Positions 48,176-57,017 of a stretch of DNA of 64,000 bases are shown piece after piece. The stretch's first letter is position 1, and each line of letters begins with the position of its first letter. The translations under genes and the position numbers were made by a program. The stretch spans positions 1 to 64,000 of the forward strand of contig JAUSJA010000034.1 in the NCBI GenBank assembly GCA_030647905.1, read 5' to 3'. This DNA is from Gemmatimonadaceae bacterium. GTDB taxonomy: Bacteria > Gemmatimonadota > Gemmatimonadetes > Gemmatimonadales > Gemmatimonadaceae. The notes beneath the pieces were generated by a model. The model had not been told where the DNA came from. It was given only the letters and a program-made list of their open reading frames with translations, and searched no databases.

Positions 48176-48240
48176 ATCAGTTCGGGGGGTGCCGCACCGC
48201 CCGCAGATTGAATTCGATCCTCGCCTCGGAGGAGGGGCTC

Positions 48241-48630
48241 ATGCTGTGCGTACGTCGTATGGCTGGCGTGGTCGTCTCCGTCTGGTCCATCGCCTGCGCC
48301 CACCCGCAGACTGTCGGCCCGAGCCCATCCAACTCCGGCGAGATCACCGAGGAGGAGATTGCGGCCACGACCGCGTCGAACGCCTACGAGGTGATCCGAA
48401 AGCTGCGGCCAAATTTCCTGAGCTTTCGCGGCAAGACGAGCCTCCTCGGGACGTCGAACGCCGATCCGACTGTTTACGTGGACGATCAGGCGTACGGTCC
48501 CATCAGCTCGCTTCGAACTATTCCAGCATCGCAGATCACCCGCATCCGGATGTACAGGTCGTGGGAGGCCACGACGAAGTACGGAACGGGGAACATGGGT
48601 GGCGTGATTGCGGTCACGACGAAGCAGTAG
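48241..48630 (+). CDS. small envelope protein with TonB-plug-like C-terminus
   Basis: A 129-residue protein. ATG 48241 has a strong GGAGGAGGGG ribosome site. The signal is probably a lipoprotein one (VVSVWSIACAHPQ). Residues about 60-129 hold TVYVDDQAYGPISSLRTIPA, ITRIRMYRSWEATTKYG, then GVIAVTTKQ. This pattern matches the last part of a TonB-receptor plug (VDG-x-IESIEVLKG-x-A-x-YG-x-GAIIVTTK). No barrel follows. Similar plug-only ends occur at 31379-32143 and 62659-62865. Confidence 0.65.
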   Translation: MLCVRRMAGVVVSVWSIACAHPQTVGPSPSNSGEITEEEIAATTASNAYEVIRKLRPNFLSFRGKTSLLGTSNADPTVYVDDQAYGPISSLRTIPASQITRIRMYRSWEATTKYGTGNMGGVIAVTTKQ

Positions 48631-48704
48631 GGCGTAAGGTCATTGGCTGAGCCAATTCTGCCGGCGTCCCCCGCATCGGAGAGGGTCAAGGGGTAAAAAA
48701 AAGA

Positions 48705-48734
48705 ACGGCCCCCGCTGGAAACAGCGGGGGCCGT
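48705..48734. terminator. bidirectional terminator
   Basis: ACGGCCCCCGCTG pairs perfectly with CAGCGGGGGCCGT around a GAAA tetraloop, with an A-run on the left and TCTTCT on the right. It separates the plug-like gene (plus) from the convergent lipoprotein gene (minus). Confidence 0.88.
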
Positions 48735-48752
48735 CTTCTCACTCGTTCCGAG

Positions 48753-49406
48753 TTACGGCGTGTAGGTCGCCGTGAGAGTCGCGCCGGTGTATGTGGCATA
48801 GGCGTCGAGAAGCATGTACCATGTTCCCGACTGGGGGTTGGCGATGCTGCAGGTCTCGTTATTGCCACCGTTCCACGAATGGCAGTCATCAGCGCTACCG
48901 GAGTTCGTCGGCGGAACAGCACGGCGCACGTAGAGATCAACGTCGCCGGTCCCGCCACGGATGGTGACGAGGAGATTCGTCGTGCCTGCCGGGACGAAAA
49001 TGCGGAATAGCGCCGACGTGCCAGTGGCTCCGCTCACCGCAACCGCAGCCCCCTTGGCGATCGAGGTTCCCGAAAGTTTGTTGATGGTGATGCTGGCGGA
49101 CTGCGTCTGGGTCGGGTCGGACGTTAATGTGGCAATGACGGCGGTGACACCGGGAGCGACGGCAGTCACAAGTCCCGTATTCGAGACGCGTAGAACCAAC
49201 TCATTGTCGCTCTTCCAGGTGACGGAGGCAGGAGCTCCTCCGGACCTGGCAACCAGCTGAAGCGTGGTGCCTTCGTCGATGCTCGTATAGACCGGAGAGA
49301 CTTCGAAACTCCTCACCGGTTCGTTGAAATTGTAGTCGTCGGTGCAGCCAACGTAGAGCAGGGGGAGCATCGCGAGCGCGAGAATTCCTTTGTAGTGTTT
49401 GATCAT
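48753..49406 (-). CDS. lipoprotein with bacterial Ig-like and pre-peptidase C-terminal domains
   Basis: About 217 residues from ATG 49406, which starts the lipoprotein signal ILALAMLPLLYVGC; the frame extends upstream without a signal. SVTWKSDNELVLRVSNTGLV and VTAVAPGVTAVIATLTSDP form a BIG2 (Ig-like) domain. LFRIFVPAGTTNLLVTIRGG, TGDVDLYVRRAVPPT and GTWYMLLDAYATYTGATLTA form a PPC domain, a beta sandwich often found at the ends of secreted peptidases. No catalytic domain is present. It is probably surface-attached with a binding or structural role. Confidence 0.85.
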   Translation of the reverse strand: MIKHYKGILALAMLPLLYVGCTDDYNFNEPVRSFEVSPVYTSIDEGTTLQLVARSGGAPASVTWKSDNELVLRVSNTGLVTAVAPGVTAVIATLTSDPTQTQSASITINKLSGTSIAKGAAVAVSGATGTSALFRIFVPAGTTNLLVTIRGGTGDVDLYVRRAVPPTNSGSADDCHSWNGGNNETCSIANPQSGTWYMLLDAYATYTGATLTATYTP

Positions 49407-49508
49407 GATGGCTGGTTCCGTTGCTGGAGGTGTTTGGCGGGGGCGCAGAAGCCGACGAATTCCAAGAGTAGGGCCAAGATACTTCCGAGGCAAGATGACG
49501 GCAACCTG

Positions 49509-49578
49509 CTCGTCACATCGTGCTCGTCGCATCGCTCGTCACATCGGCCTTGCAACTCCCTGTTGCCCTCCCTACATT
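49509..49578 (+). promoter_or_regulatory. three 12-bp direct repeats and promoter upstream of the third SusC gene
   Basis: CTCGTCACATCG occurs at 49509-49520 and 49535-49546, with CTCGTCGCATCG between (49523-49534). Three bases later comes TTGCAA (49550-49555), a 17-bp spacer and TACATT (49573-49578). The layout looks like an activator-type operator array beside a -35 box. The promoter call is by eye. Confidence 0.45.
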
Positions 49579-49951
49579 TTCCGGACAATGCCTTGGCAGG
49601 CCGCGTTTGCGACCGAGGCCTTGTTTCGCATCCATGTGTCAGGAAAGGCGCCCTTCGCGCTCAGCGAAGTGCGACTGCTGTGTTTCCAGTTCGCTTGAGC
49701 TCAGCCGCGATCGCAGATGGCGATGCGCGGGATTTCCAACCCCGGAGGAGGGATGCGATGGCAGATATAAGTCCTTGAGAAGTTCGGCACCCGCATCCTG
49801 AACGCCCCCCGCCTTCCTGTGACTACGCCAGGATCCGCCTCGGGTTTCAGCCTCCAAGGTGAGTCAGCCACACTGCACGAAATGGTTTGCCTCGGCCTTT
49901 CTGTACGAATACGGATTGAGCCGAACCACAATTTCCGAACTTGAGGTAAGC
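49579..49951 (+). other. possible long leader before the third SusC gene, no gene recognised
   Basis: About 370 bases lie between the predicted promoter and the receptor start. Short frames exist on both strands but none has a recognisable motif or a good ribosome site. If the promoter at 49550-49578 is right, this is an unusually long 5' leader. Confidence 0.35.
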
Positions 49952-52900
49952 ATGATCAGCATCAGACGAGTCGGACGGCTGTTCTCTGCCGCACTGGTCC
50001 TCGTTGCGTCGTTCGCGACTGCATCGAGCGCCCAGGCCCAGGCAGTGATCAGCGGCCGCGTTACCGACGCGAGCGGGAACGGTGTTCCCGGCGCAAACGT
50101 CGTCATTCCGAGCCTGGGCTTGGGTGTCGGCGCGAATACCAGGGTCGATGGCACCTATACCATCACACTGTCGTCCAATTCGGTCGGACGCAGCGCCGTA
50201 GTGATCGCCCGCCGCATCGGCTTCAAGCCAGTGACCCGCGACGTCACGATCACCAGTGGCACGCAGACGCAGAACTTCCAGCTCTCGCAGGACGCGACCC
50301 GCATCGACGACATTATCGTCACGGGCGTGGCCCAGGCGACCTCCAGCAGGAACCTGACGATCTCGGTCGGCAAGGTCGGCGAGGCTCAGCTCAAGGAAGT
50401 GCCGGCGATTTCGCCGGCGAGCGCGCTCGCCGGAAAGGTGGCCGGTGTCCGGGTGTCGTTCACCCAGGGACAGCCAGGGTCGAGCCCGGCAATTCGCGTG
50501 CGCACTTCGACCAGCCTTGGCGTTGGCGAGCAGAGCCCTGTCGTCATCATCGACGGCGTGATCTCGCAGAACGGGCTGGCTGACATCAATGGAAACGACA
50601 TTGAATCGATCGAGGTGCTGAAGGGTGCCGCCTCGGCCAACAGCTACGGCTCGTCGGCCGCCAGCGGCGTGATCGCGGTGACCACCAAGCGTGGCAGGAA
50701 CTCGCCCGAGGGCTCGGTTACTTTCCTGACGCGCAACGAGTTCGGCACATCGTCGGTCGAGCATTATGTCCCGCTGCTGCAGACACATCCCTTCCGCCTG
50801 AATTCCGACGGCTCTTTCCTGTTGAGCGGCACGGGCACCCGCATTATCGAGACGGACGGTTACATCGACAATCCGTTCCCCACGGGAACGTACCGCGACC
50901 AGCTGAAGCAAAACCTTCAGGCGGGCCGCAACGTGAGCAATTACGCGCAGGTCGCCATGCGCCGCGCGAACACGAATTTTTCCACTTCGTTCAGCCGCGA
51001 CACCGATCGTGGCATTCTCCCTCTACTCGAGGGGTTCCGGCGCCAGAATGTTCGACTGAATCTGGACCAGGGTCTGGGGACAAAGGCCGATGTCTCGGCT
51101 GCCATCACATACGGTCTGTCCTTCAGCGACCAGACGCCTGAATCACTGGCAGGCTCGGGGTCGACGTTCTTTTCGTTGCTGCAGGCGCCGCCGGACGTCA
51201 ACCTTACGTATCCCAACGCGACCGCCTCTTGCAACTTCGCCAACCCGACTGCGGAAGCGTGCGGCACCAAGTATTCTCCGGTGCTTCCGCTCGCAGCCGC
51301 CGGTGGAACCTCTCGCGGAAACCCGCTTCTCGACATGGCCCAGCGCAGCTACAACGAGCGTCGTGAGCGAATCATCGGCTCCTTCTCCGCCCGTTTTCGC
51401 CCGGTCTCGTGGCTGACGTTCGACGGAAGCTACGGCACGGATCGGCTTAACCGCCGCGAGACGAACTTCATGGATCGTGGCCTCGTCGGGACCAACACGA
51501 CCGTGGAGAATGAAACGGCCGGCTATCTGCGCCTGGAAACCAACAACAACCAGGCTTCGAACAGTCAAGCCAGCGCGTTGACAAACTTCACGCTCGGTCA
51601 GCTTCACTCCACGACCCGCCTCGCCTATCAATATGAGGAAGAGCGGAACAATTCGTTCAACACCACCACGTCAAAGCTGCTTGTCGCGTCAGTCCCTGAT
51701 CTTCAGGCCGGCGATCCGGCGCAGCTGAACGCCGGTTCGAGCATTCAGAACATCAGGACGATCAATGGGAACGTCGTTCAGAACTTCAACTACGGCGACC
51801 GATATCTCCTCCAACTCGTCGGCCGGCGCGATGGCTCGTCTCTCTTTGGCTCGGACAATCGCTGGGCGAACTACTACGGAATGTCCGGCGCCTGGAGAAT
51901 CTCCCAGGACTTCAGGATTCCCGGCTTCCAGGAGCTCAAGATTCGCGCGGCGCGTGGCACGGCAGGCCTCCGCCCAGGCTTTGCTTACCAGTATGAGACG
52001 TATTCCGTGTTCGCGGGAACCCTTTCGAAGAACACGATTGGCAACAAGCTCCTCAAGCCCGCGCTTCAGACGGAGAACGAGGTCGGCATTAACGCCAGCT
52101 TCCTCGACCGCTTCGACCTCGAGTTCGTGAAGTCGGATAGACACACCGAGGGCGCATTCCTGCTCGTGCCGCTGTCGCTCGCGCAAGCTGGTGGATTCAC
52201 TGCTCAGTGGCAGAACGCCGCGCGCGTCGGTGGACGGACGCAAGAGATATCGCTCAACACTCGCGTCATCGAGCGGCCGAAGCTCAGCTGGAACATGACA
52301 CTGACGGGGGAACGCTCGCGCCAGAAGATCGACGAGCTGAACCGCGCAGCGTTCCGTGTCGGGAGTGGTTCGCAGGGCCAGGCCATCTTCTACTACAAGG
52401 CAGGGGAGCAGCTCGGCGTCATCTATGGACAGCGCTGGGCCCGGTCGATCGCGGAGCTGGCCGACAATCCCCTGAACGCAGGCAAGGACCTCAACGCTCT
52501 GTACGAGGTCAATGACGATGGATACGTCGTGGCCAAGGGTACCCGCGGCAAGCGCACCGAACGGGCGATCGTCTATGTCGATCCGACCGGCAGCAACAAC
52601 GTCAAGATCGGAGACGTCAACCCTGACTACTCCTTCGGCTTCGCCAACACCCTTCGCCTCGGTGGCTTCACGGTGTACGGGCTGCTCGACGGGACAAAAG
52701 GCGGAAACATCTACAACTTCACGAAGCAGTGGATGTATCAGGACCGCCGCCACAGTTCGATCGACCAGTCCGCGAAGGCGCCAGAGAACAAGAAGGCGCT
52801 CGAGTACTATAGCGTCGGATTCTACAACAACCTCGAGCCCAACAGCTTATTCGTCGAGGATGGCAGCTACGTGAAGCTTCGTGAGCTCTCCGTCAGCTAC

Positions 52901-53113
52901 AACTTCGGCCAGACACTACTCAACTCCATGCGCTTCCTGGGTGAGGGTCGTTCGGTCAAGGTTGCCTTGATCGGTCGCAACCTGAAGACCTGGACCGACT
53001 ATACCGGCTTCGACCCTGAGTCGAGCTCGAACGCAGACTTCAACTTCCGCATTGATGGCTTCCGCTATCCGAGCTTCCGCCAGATCACTGGCCAGATCGA
53101 AATCGGCTTCTAA
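49952..53113 (+). CDS. SusC/RagA-family TonB-linked outer-membrane receptor
   Basis: About 1053 residues from ATG 49952, preceded by GAGGT at a proper distance; the open frame extends to 49859 but lacks a signal there. The signal peptide is RLFSAALVLVASFATASSAQAQ. The CarboxypepD_reg domain shows ISGRVTDASGNGVPGANVVI. The plug shows IDDIIVTGVAQATSSRNLTI, VPAISPASALAGKVAGVRVS, VVIIDGVISQNGLADINGND and IESIEVLKGAASANSYGSSA. The barrel runs to FRQITGQIEIGF with a terminal Phe. A SusD-like gene follows after 18 bp. Confidence 0.95.
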   Translation: MISIRRVGRLFSAALVLVASFATASSAQAQAVISGRVTDASGNGVPGANVVIPSLGLGVGANTRVDGTYTITLSSNSVGRSAVVIARRIGFKPVTRDVTITSGTQTQNFQLSQDATRIDDIIVTGVAQATSSRNLTISVGKVGEAQLKEVPAISPASALAGKVAGVRVSFTQGQPGSSPAIRVRTSTSLGVGEQSPVVIIDGVISQNGLADINGNDIESIEVLKGAASANSYGSSAASGVIAVTTKRGRNSPEGSVTFLTRNEFGTSSVEHYVPLLQTHPFRLNSDGSFLLSGTGTRIIETDGYIDNPFPTGTYRDQLKQNLQAGRNVSNYAQVAMRRANTNFSTSFSRDTDRGILPLLEGFRRQNVRLNLDQGLGTKADVSAAITYGLSFSDQTPESLAGSGSTFFSLLQAPPDVNLTYPNATASCNFANPTAEACGTKYSPVLPLAAAGGTSRGNPLLDMAQRSYNERRERIIGSFSARFRPVSWLTFDGSYGTDRLNRRETNFMDRGLVGTNTTVENETAGYLRLETNNNQASNSQASALTNFTLGQLHSTTRLAYQYEEERNNSFNTTTSKLLVASVPDLQAGDPAQLNAGSSIQNIRTINGNVVQNFNYGDRYLLQLVGRRDGSSLFGSDNRWANYYGMSGAWRISQDFRIPGFQELKIRAARGTAGLRPGFAYQYETYSVFAGTLSKNTIGNKLLKPALQTENEVGINASFLDRFDLEFVKSDRHTEGAFLLVPLSLAQAGGFTAQWQNAARVGGRTQEISLNTRVIERPKLSWNMTLTGERSRQKIDELNRAAFRVGSGSQGQAIFYYKAGEQLGVIYGQRWARSIAELADNPLNAGKDLNALYEVNDDGYVVAKGTRGKRTERAIVYVDPTGSNNVKIGDVNPDYSFGFANTLRLGGFTVYGLLDGTKGGNIYNFTKQWMYQDRRHSSIDQSAKAPENKKALEYYSVGFYNNLEPNSLFVEDGSYVKLRELSVSYNFGQTLLNSMRFLGEGRSVKVALIGRNLKTWTDYTGFDPESSSNADFNFRIDGFRYPSFRQITGQIEIGF

Positions 53114-53131
53114 TAAAGGGAATCAATACTC

Positions 53132-54712
53132 ATGAAATTCAACAATCGAATTGCGACGTTGACTGGAAGCGTGGGGATACTCGCGCTCGCCGGCGCCTGC
53201 AATCCGGACCTGAACGTCACCAACCCGAACGCGCCCGACGTAGCGCGCGCGATCGCTACACCTGGTGACGTCCGGCAGCTGATCGGAAGTTCGTTCAATA
53301 CCTGGTATCTGACTCATCAGGGGAACCAGGAGCCGGATCCTTCCGTTATGGTTGGCGTCATGGCCGACAACCTTACCATGGCCTACGGTAACTTCGGAGC
53401 CCGCTTCAACGGCCAGGAGCCGCGTGTGGCCTACCAGAACAGCTCGGCAACCGGTGATGGAAGGGTTGCCAGCTACACGTACGACGGGATTTACGGTGCC
53501 CTTGGCGCTGCCAATGACGGCCTCGCCGCAATCAAACGCGGCATCAGGGTGGCGCTCACCAAGAGCGCGCCGGACGAGACGCCGCAGATGCAGGCGTTCG
53601 CCTGGCTCGTTCAGGGCATGTCGCTCGGCTTCGAAGCACAGGTCTTCGACAAGGGCTTCGTCGTTATCGAGGACACGGAGCCCGGTACGGGAGCGCTCCA
53701 GCCGTACACAGCCGTCGCTACGGCGGCCGTCGCCAGTCTCGACAAGGCGATTGCCTCGGCTGCGGGGAAGACCTGGACGTTTCCGAGTGAGTTCACGCCC
53801 GGGATGACGCTCACCGCAGACAAGGTGGGGCGGATGGCCAACACGATGTCCGCGCGCGTGCTCGCCTACACGCCCCGCACGGCGGCCGAGAACGCGGCAG
53901 TCAACTGGGCGAGGGTTCTCTCCTACGCCGAGAAGGGCATCAGCACCGGTGCCGCGTTCGATCTCCAGATCAAGGGAGACGGCGGCAACAACTGGTACGA
54001 TCACTTCAAGCTCTATAACAACCTCGAGAGCTGGATTCGCGTGGATCAGCGAGTAATCCAGCTGGCCGATCAGACCCAGCCGGTCGTCTGGACCAGCACA
54101 ACCCCGCCGCCTGCGGTCAATTCACCGGACCGGCGGGTAGGCTCTGCGGCCGCCGGTGGAGGCACAGATTTCCGCTTCGTGTCTGCAGTCCCGTATGACC
54201 CGGCACGCGGGGTGTATTTCTTCAGTCAGTGGTCCCACAAGCGCTACATCGACCACTCGTACGAGGTTGACGATTACGCTCTCACGACCGTTCCGTTCGT
54301 GCTCGCCGCCGAGAACGATCTCCTGATCGCCGAAGCTCTTGTACGGACGAACGGCGACAAGGCGCGTGCGGCAACGCTGATCAACAAGACCCGTGTGGGT
54401 CGTGGCGGTCTTCCGGCCCTCTCAGGAGGAAGCAGCAACAATGATCTTCTCGCGGCTATCTTTTACGAGAGGGACATCGAGTTGTGGGGAACGGGCGGAG
54501 GGCAGGCGTGGTTCGATCGTCGTCGGATAGACACGAACCTCACCTACAACGGACTCCCCATCGGAAACACGTGGGGCTTCCGAGGCGGTTCCAACCTCCA
54601 GAAGGGCACTCCACGCCATCTCCCGGTTCCCGCAAAGGAGCTGGAGACGCTTGGTCTGCCGGTGTATACGTACGGCGGTAACACTCCGAATCCGATCTTC
54701 CCGGAGATGTAA
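53132..54712 (+). CDS. SusD/RagB-like lipoprotein
   Basis: A 526-residue protein from ATG 53132. A signal-type start (TLTGSVGILALAGAC) precedes NPDLNVTNPNAPDVARAIA, a common SusD-like N-terminus after the lipid Cys. MQAFAWLVQGMSLGFEAQVFDKG is the TPR core helix. ENDLLIAEALVRTNGDKARAA, LINKTRVGRGGLPAL and FYERDIELWGTGGGQAWFDRR are the C-terminal SusD signatures. It partners the SusC gene directly upstream. A strong terminator follows the stop. Confidence 0.92.
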   Translation: MKFNNRIATLTGSVGILALAGACNPDLNVTNPNAPDVARAIATPGDVRQLIGSSFNTWYLTHQGNQEPDPSVMVGVMADNLTMAYGNFGARFNGQEPRVAYQNSSATGDGRVASYTYDGIYGALGAANDGLAAIKRGIRVALTKSAPDETPQMQAFAWLVQGMSLGFEAQVFDKGFVVIEDTEPGTGALQPYTAVATAAVASLDKAIASAAGKTWTFPSEFTPGMTLTADKVGRMANTMSARVLAYTPRTAAENAAVNWARVLSYAEKGISTGAAFDLQIKGDGGNNWYDHFKLYNNLESWIRVDQRVIQLADQTQPVVWTSTTPPPAVNSPDRRVGSAAAGGGTDFRFVSAVPYDPARGVYFFSQWSHKRYIDHSYEVDDYALTTVPFVLAAENDLLIAEALVRTNGDKARAATLINKTRVGRGGLPALSGGSSNNDLLAAIFYERDIELWGTGGGQAWFDRRRIDTNLTYNGLPIGNTWGFRGGSNLQKGTPRHLPVPAKELETLGLPVYTYGGNTPNPIFPEM

Positions 54713-54726
54713 CGAGGGACAGAGGC

Positions 54727-54767
54727 AAATAAAGAGGGCACGCCGAAAAGGCGTGCCCTCTTTATTT
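54727..54767 (+). terminator. strong intrinsic terminator after the third SusC/SusD operon
   Basis: An 18-bp perfect stem (AAATAAAGAGGGCACGCC with its complement) around a GAAAA loop, ending CTCTTTATTT. It starts 15 bp after the SusD stop and could also work on the minus strand. Confidence 0.93.
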
Positions 54768-54850
54768 GCCCGTTGCCCGTTGCCCGTTGCCCGTTACCCG
54801 TTACCCGTTACCCGCTACCCGCTACCCGCTACCCGCTACCCGCTACCCGT
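54767..54850. repeat. twelve tandem heptamers (TGCCCGT / TACCCGT / TACCCGC)
   Basis: Twelve exact 7-bp units in a row: four TGCCCGT, two TACCCGT, five TACCCGC and a final TACCCGT. The array fills the gap between the terminator and the minus-strand lipoprotein gene. Base changes are grouped along the array, as expected for growth by slippage or unequal copying. Confidence 0.93.
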
Positions 54851-54858
54851 AACTGTTC

Positions 54859-55374
54859 TCATCCGACGAGCTTCAGGTTGCCGCAGGCGATCAGCGCATC
54901 AATGCCCTGCTGACGCGAACGATAGACCTCGATGTGGTACGAGCCCGACGTCGGGAACTCGACGGGCAGCGACGAGCTCACCTGGGCGCGGCCGCCTCCG
55001 CCGATCTGGAGCTCGGGGAAGTTCGACATCGGAATGATCGGGAGCGCCGGCGTGCCGCAGCTGCCCGAAAGAATCGCCCAGCTCAAATACCTGTCGGAGC
55101 CGGTATAGTTGAACGTCAGAGCGATGCTCGTCAGCGAGGGCCGATCGCCGCGCGTCCATATGGCGGAGCCGTAGCTGCGGTCACGCGTTGTCTGAACGAC
55201 TTCACCCCGGCTCTGCATCACCGACTGAATGTTCGCCGTCCAGCGGGCTGACTCGGACATCGCAATCGTCTGCGATCGTGACGGCGCGCCCGCCACAGGC
55301 GTGTTCTGCGCGCAACCCGCCAGCAGTCCCAGCGCCCCGGCACTCACGGCCACCAACAGATCTCTGTTCTTCAT
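54859..55374 (-). CDS. lipoprotein of unknown function
   Basis: About 171 residues from ATG 55374, which has a GGAAGGAAAG ribosome site and begins a lipoprotein signal (LVAVSAGALGLLAGC). The mature protein contains TTRDRSYGSAIWTRGDRPS and SIALTFNYTGSDRYLSWAIL, then a repetitive beta pattern with HIEVYRSRQQGIDALIACGN near the end. No family is recognised; it may be a small beta-sandwich envelope protein. It is separated from metG by about 110 bp and transcribed in the same direction. Its 3' end abuts the heptamer array. Confidence 0.7.
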   Translation of the reverse strand: MKNRDLLVAVSAGALGLLAGCAQNTPVAGAPSRSQTIAMSESARWTANIQSVMQSRGEVVQTTRDRSYGSAIWTRGDRPSLTSIALTFNYTGSDRYLSWAILSGSCGTPALPIIPMSNFPELQIGGGGRAQVSSSLPVEFPTSGSYHIEVYRSRQQGIDALIACGNLKLVG

Positions 55375-55486
55375 ATGGCTTTCCTTCCTCCAGTGGATTG
55401 CGCCCGGCGGACGCGGGTGAACAACTCCATGTGTGATAGCCCGCGTACAGCAGATTGTCAAACTGGCGTCGCCACGCTTTCGCGCC

Positions 55487-57016
55487 CTATTTCTGCTCCT
55501 TGGGGAACATCGGGGCGCCCTTCGTGACCTGCCATCCAGTTGGGTCCATGGTTGCGAGCGAATCGAAGCGATGATCGTGCACACTTCCCGGCGCACCCAA
55601 CCGTCCCCACAGCTCCTCCGCTTTCGCGGGCATGAACGGCGCGGCATGGAAGCATTGCCTGAGGAGCTGCCTCGCGAGAGAGCCGAGCGTCCGGTCGAGC
55701 TCCGCCGACCGGGATTCATCCGCCGCGAGCTTCCAGGGCGCCTGGCGATCGACGAATTCGTTGGCCCGCGCGATGGTCCTCCACAACGCTTTCAGCGCTT
55801 CGTGCAGCAGATATCCGTTGTCGCCGGTCATGCTGGCGTGATATGCCGCGAGATCCGCCTCGTCGGCCTGATCGGTCGCCGGGTCATTTCCTGATGGAAT
55901 CACGCCGCCGCGATACCTGTTTATCATGGAAAGAGTGCGGCTCGCGAGGTTCCCGAACGCGTTCGCCAGGTCCGCGTTGTACCGCTCCTCGAATCGCTCC
56001 CACGAAAAATTTCCGTCCGCATCGAACGGAACTTCGCGCAGCAGGAAATACCTGAACGCGTCCGGGCCGAAGCGGTCGATCGCCTCGTCCATGTTCAACT
56101 TCACGCCTGCGGACTTGCTGAACCGGTCGCCGGCAAGCAGCACGAATCCGTGCGCCCAGACCTTTCGCGGCAGCTCGAGCCCGGCGGCCATCAGCATCGC
56201 GGGCCATATGATGCTGTGGAATCTCGTGATGTCCTTGCCGATGACGTGCAGGTCTGCCGGCCACCGCTCGGTAAATCGTTCGTCGGGATAGCCTGTCGCG
56301 GTGAGGTAGTTGGGCAGAGCATCGAACCAGACATACGTCGTCTGGATCTCGCCGTCGCTCGACGGGCGCGGGAAGGGAACTCCCCACGAGAAGCGCGATC
56401 GGCTCGCAGAAATGTCCTCGAGTCCCTGGTCGAGCAGCGCCAGCATCTCGTTGCGCCGGCTCTTCGGTCCGAGAAAACCCGTCGTGCCGATCAGCTCGCG
56501 CAGGCGCTCCGCATACGCGGAGAGCCGAAAAAACCAGTTCTTCTCCGCGACCCATTGCAGCGTCCTCGTCGGGTGGAGAACGCACTTGCCCTGGATGATC
56601 TCGTTGTCCTGTTTGAACGACTCGCACCCCACGCAGTACCAGCCCTCGTATGCCTTCTCGTAGAAGTCGCCGGGCGACTTCTCGAAGATGCGCTCGATCA
56701 GCGCGCGCACTCCGGCGCGATGGCTCTCGTCGGTGGTGCGTATGAACTGGTCGTTCGAGATAGACAGCCGCCGCCACATGCCCTGGAAGCGCCCGGCGAT
56801 CTCGTCCACCAGCGCCTGCGGCGTCACTCCGCGCTCGATCGCCTCGGACAGGACCTTCTGGCCGTGCTCGTCCATCCCGAGCAGGAAGTGAACATCGTCG
56901 CCGCGCAGGCGGCGATAGCGCGCGATGACGTCGGCGCCGATCTTCTCGAACGCGTGGCCGAGGTGGGGGTCGCCGTTGGCGTAATCAATGGCGGTCGTGA
57001 GGTAGAAGCGCGCCAT
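55487..57016 (-). CDS. metG: methionine-tRNA ligase
   Basis: About 509 residues from ATG 57016 (MARFYLTTAIDYANGDPHLGHA), which carries the HIGH-type motif HLGH near residue 18. The zinc-binding knuckle region shows WYCVGCESFKQDNEI. LQTTYVWFDALPNYLTATGY-type sequence (TTYVWFDALPNYLTATGYPD) and the KMSKS loop as RFSKSAGVK follow. FGPDAFRYFLLREVPF and a helical anticodon domain are present. The C-terminal tRNA-binding EMAP-like domain is missing, as in short MetG forms. It charges initiator and elongator tRNA-Met. The frame extends 31 codons upstream into the PSP1 gene and is not used. Confidence 0.95.
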   Translation of the reverse strand: MARFYLTTAIDYANGDPHLGHAFEKIGADVIARYRRLRGDDVHFLLGMDEHGQKVLSEAIERGVTPQALVDEIAGRFQGMWRRLSISNDQFIRTTDESHRAGVRALIERIFEKSPGDFYEKAYEGWYCVGCESFKQDNEIIQGKCVLHPTRTLQWVAEKNWFFRLSAYAERLRELIGTTGFLGPKSRRNEMLALLDQGLEDISASRSRFSWGVPFPRPSSDGEIQTTYVWFDALPNYLTATGYPDERFTERWPADLHVIGKDITRFHSIIWPAMLMAAGLELPRKVWAHGFVLLAGDRFSKSAGVKLNMDEAIDRFGPDAFRYFLLREVPFDADGNFSWERFEERYNADLANAFGNLASRTLSMINRYRGGVIPSGNDPATDQADEADLAAYHASMTGDNGYLLHEALKALWRTIARANEFVDRQAPWKLAADESRSAELDRTLGSLARQLLRQCFHAAPFMPAKAEELWGRLGAPGSVHDHRFDSLATMDPTGWQVTKGAPMFPKEQK

Positions 57017-57017
57017 C

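Noticed and set aside
49395-49778. 127-residue plus-strand ORF before the third SusC gene
   Set aside because: Reads through the direct repeats and the leader, has no family motif and no good ribosome site.
54767-54850. CRISPR-like array
   Set aside because: Units are 7 bp with no spacers between them and no cas genes are near. It is a simple tandem repeat.
54651-55037. 128-residue plus-strand ORF containing repeated ARYPLPV-type peptides
   Set aside because: It is a translation of the terminator and the heptamer array, running antisense into the lipoprotein gene. The repeats are explained by the DNA array, not by a protein.
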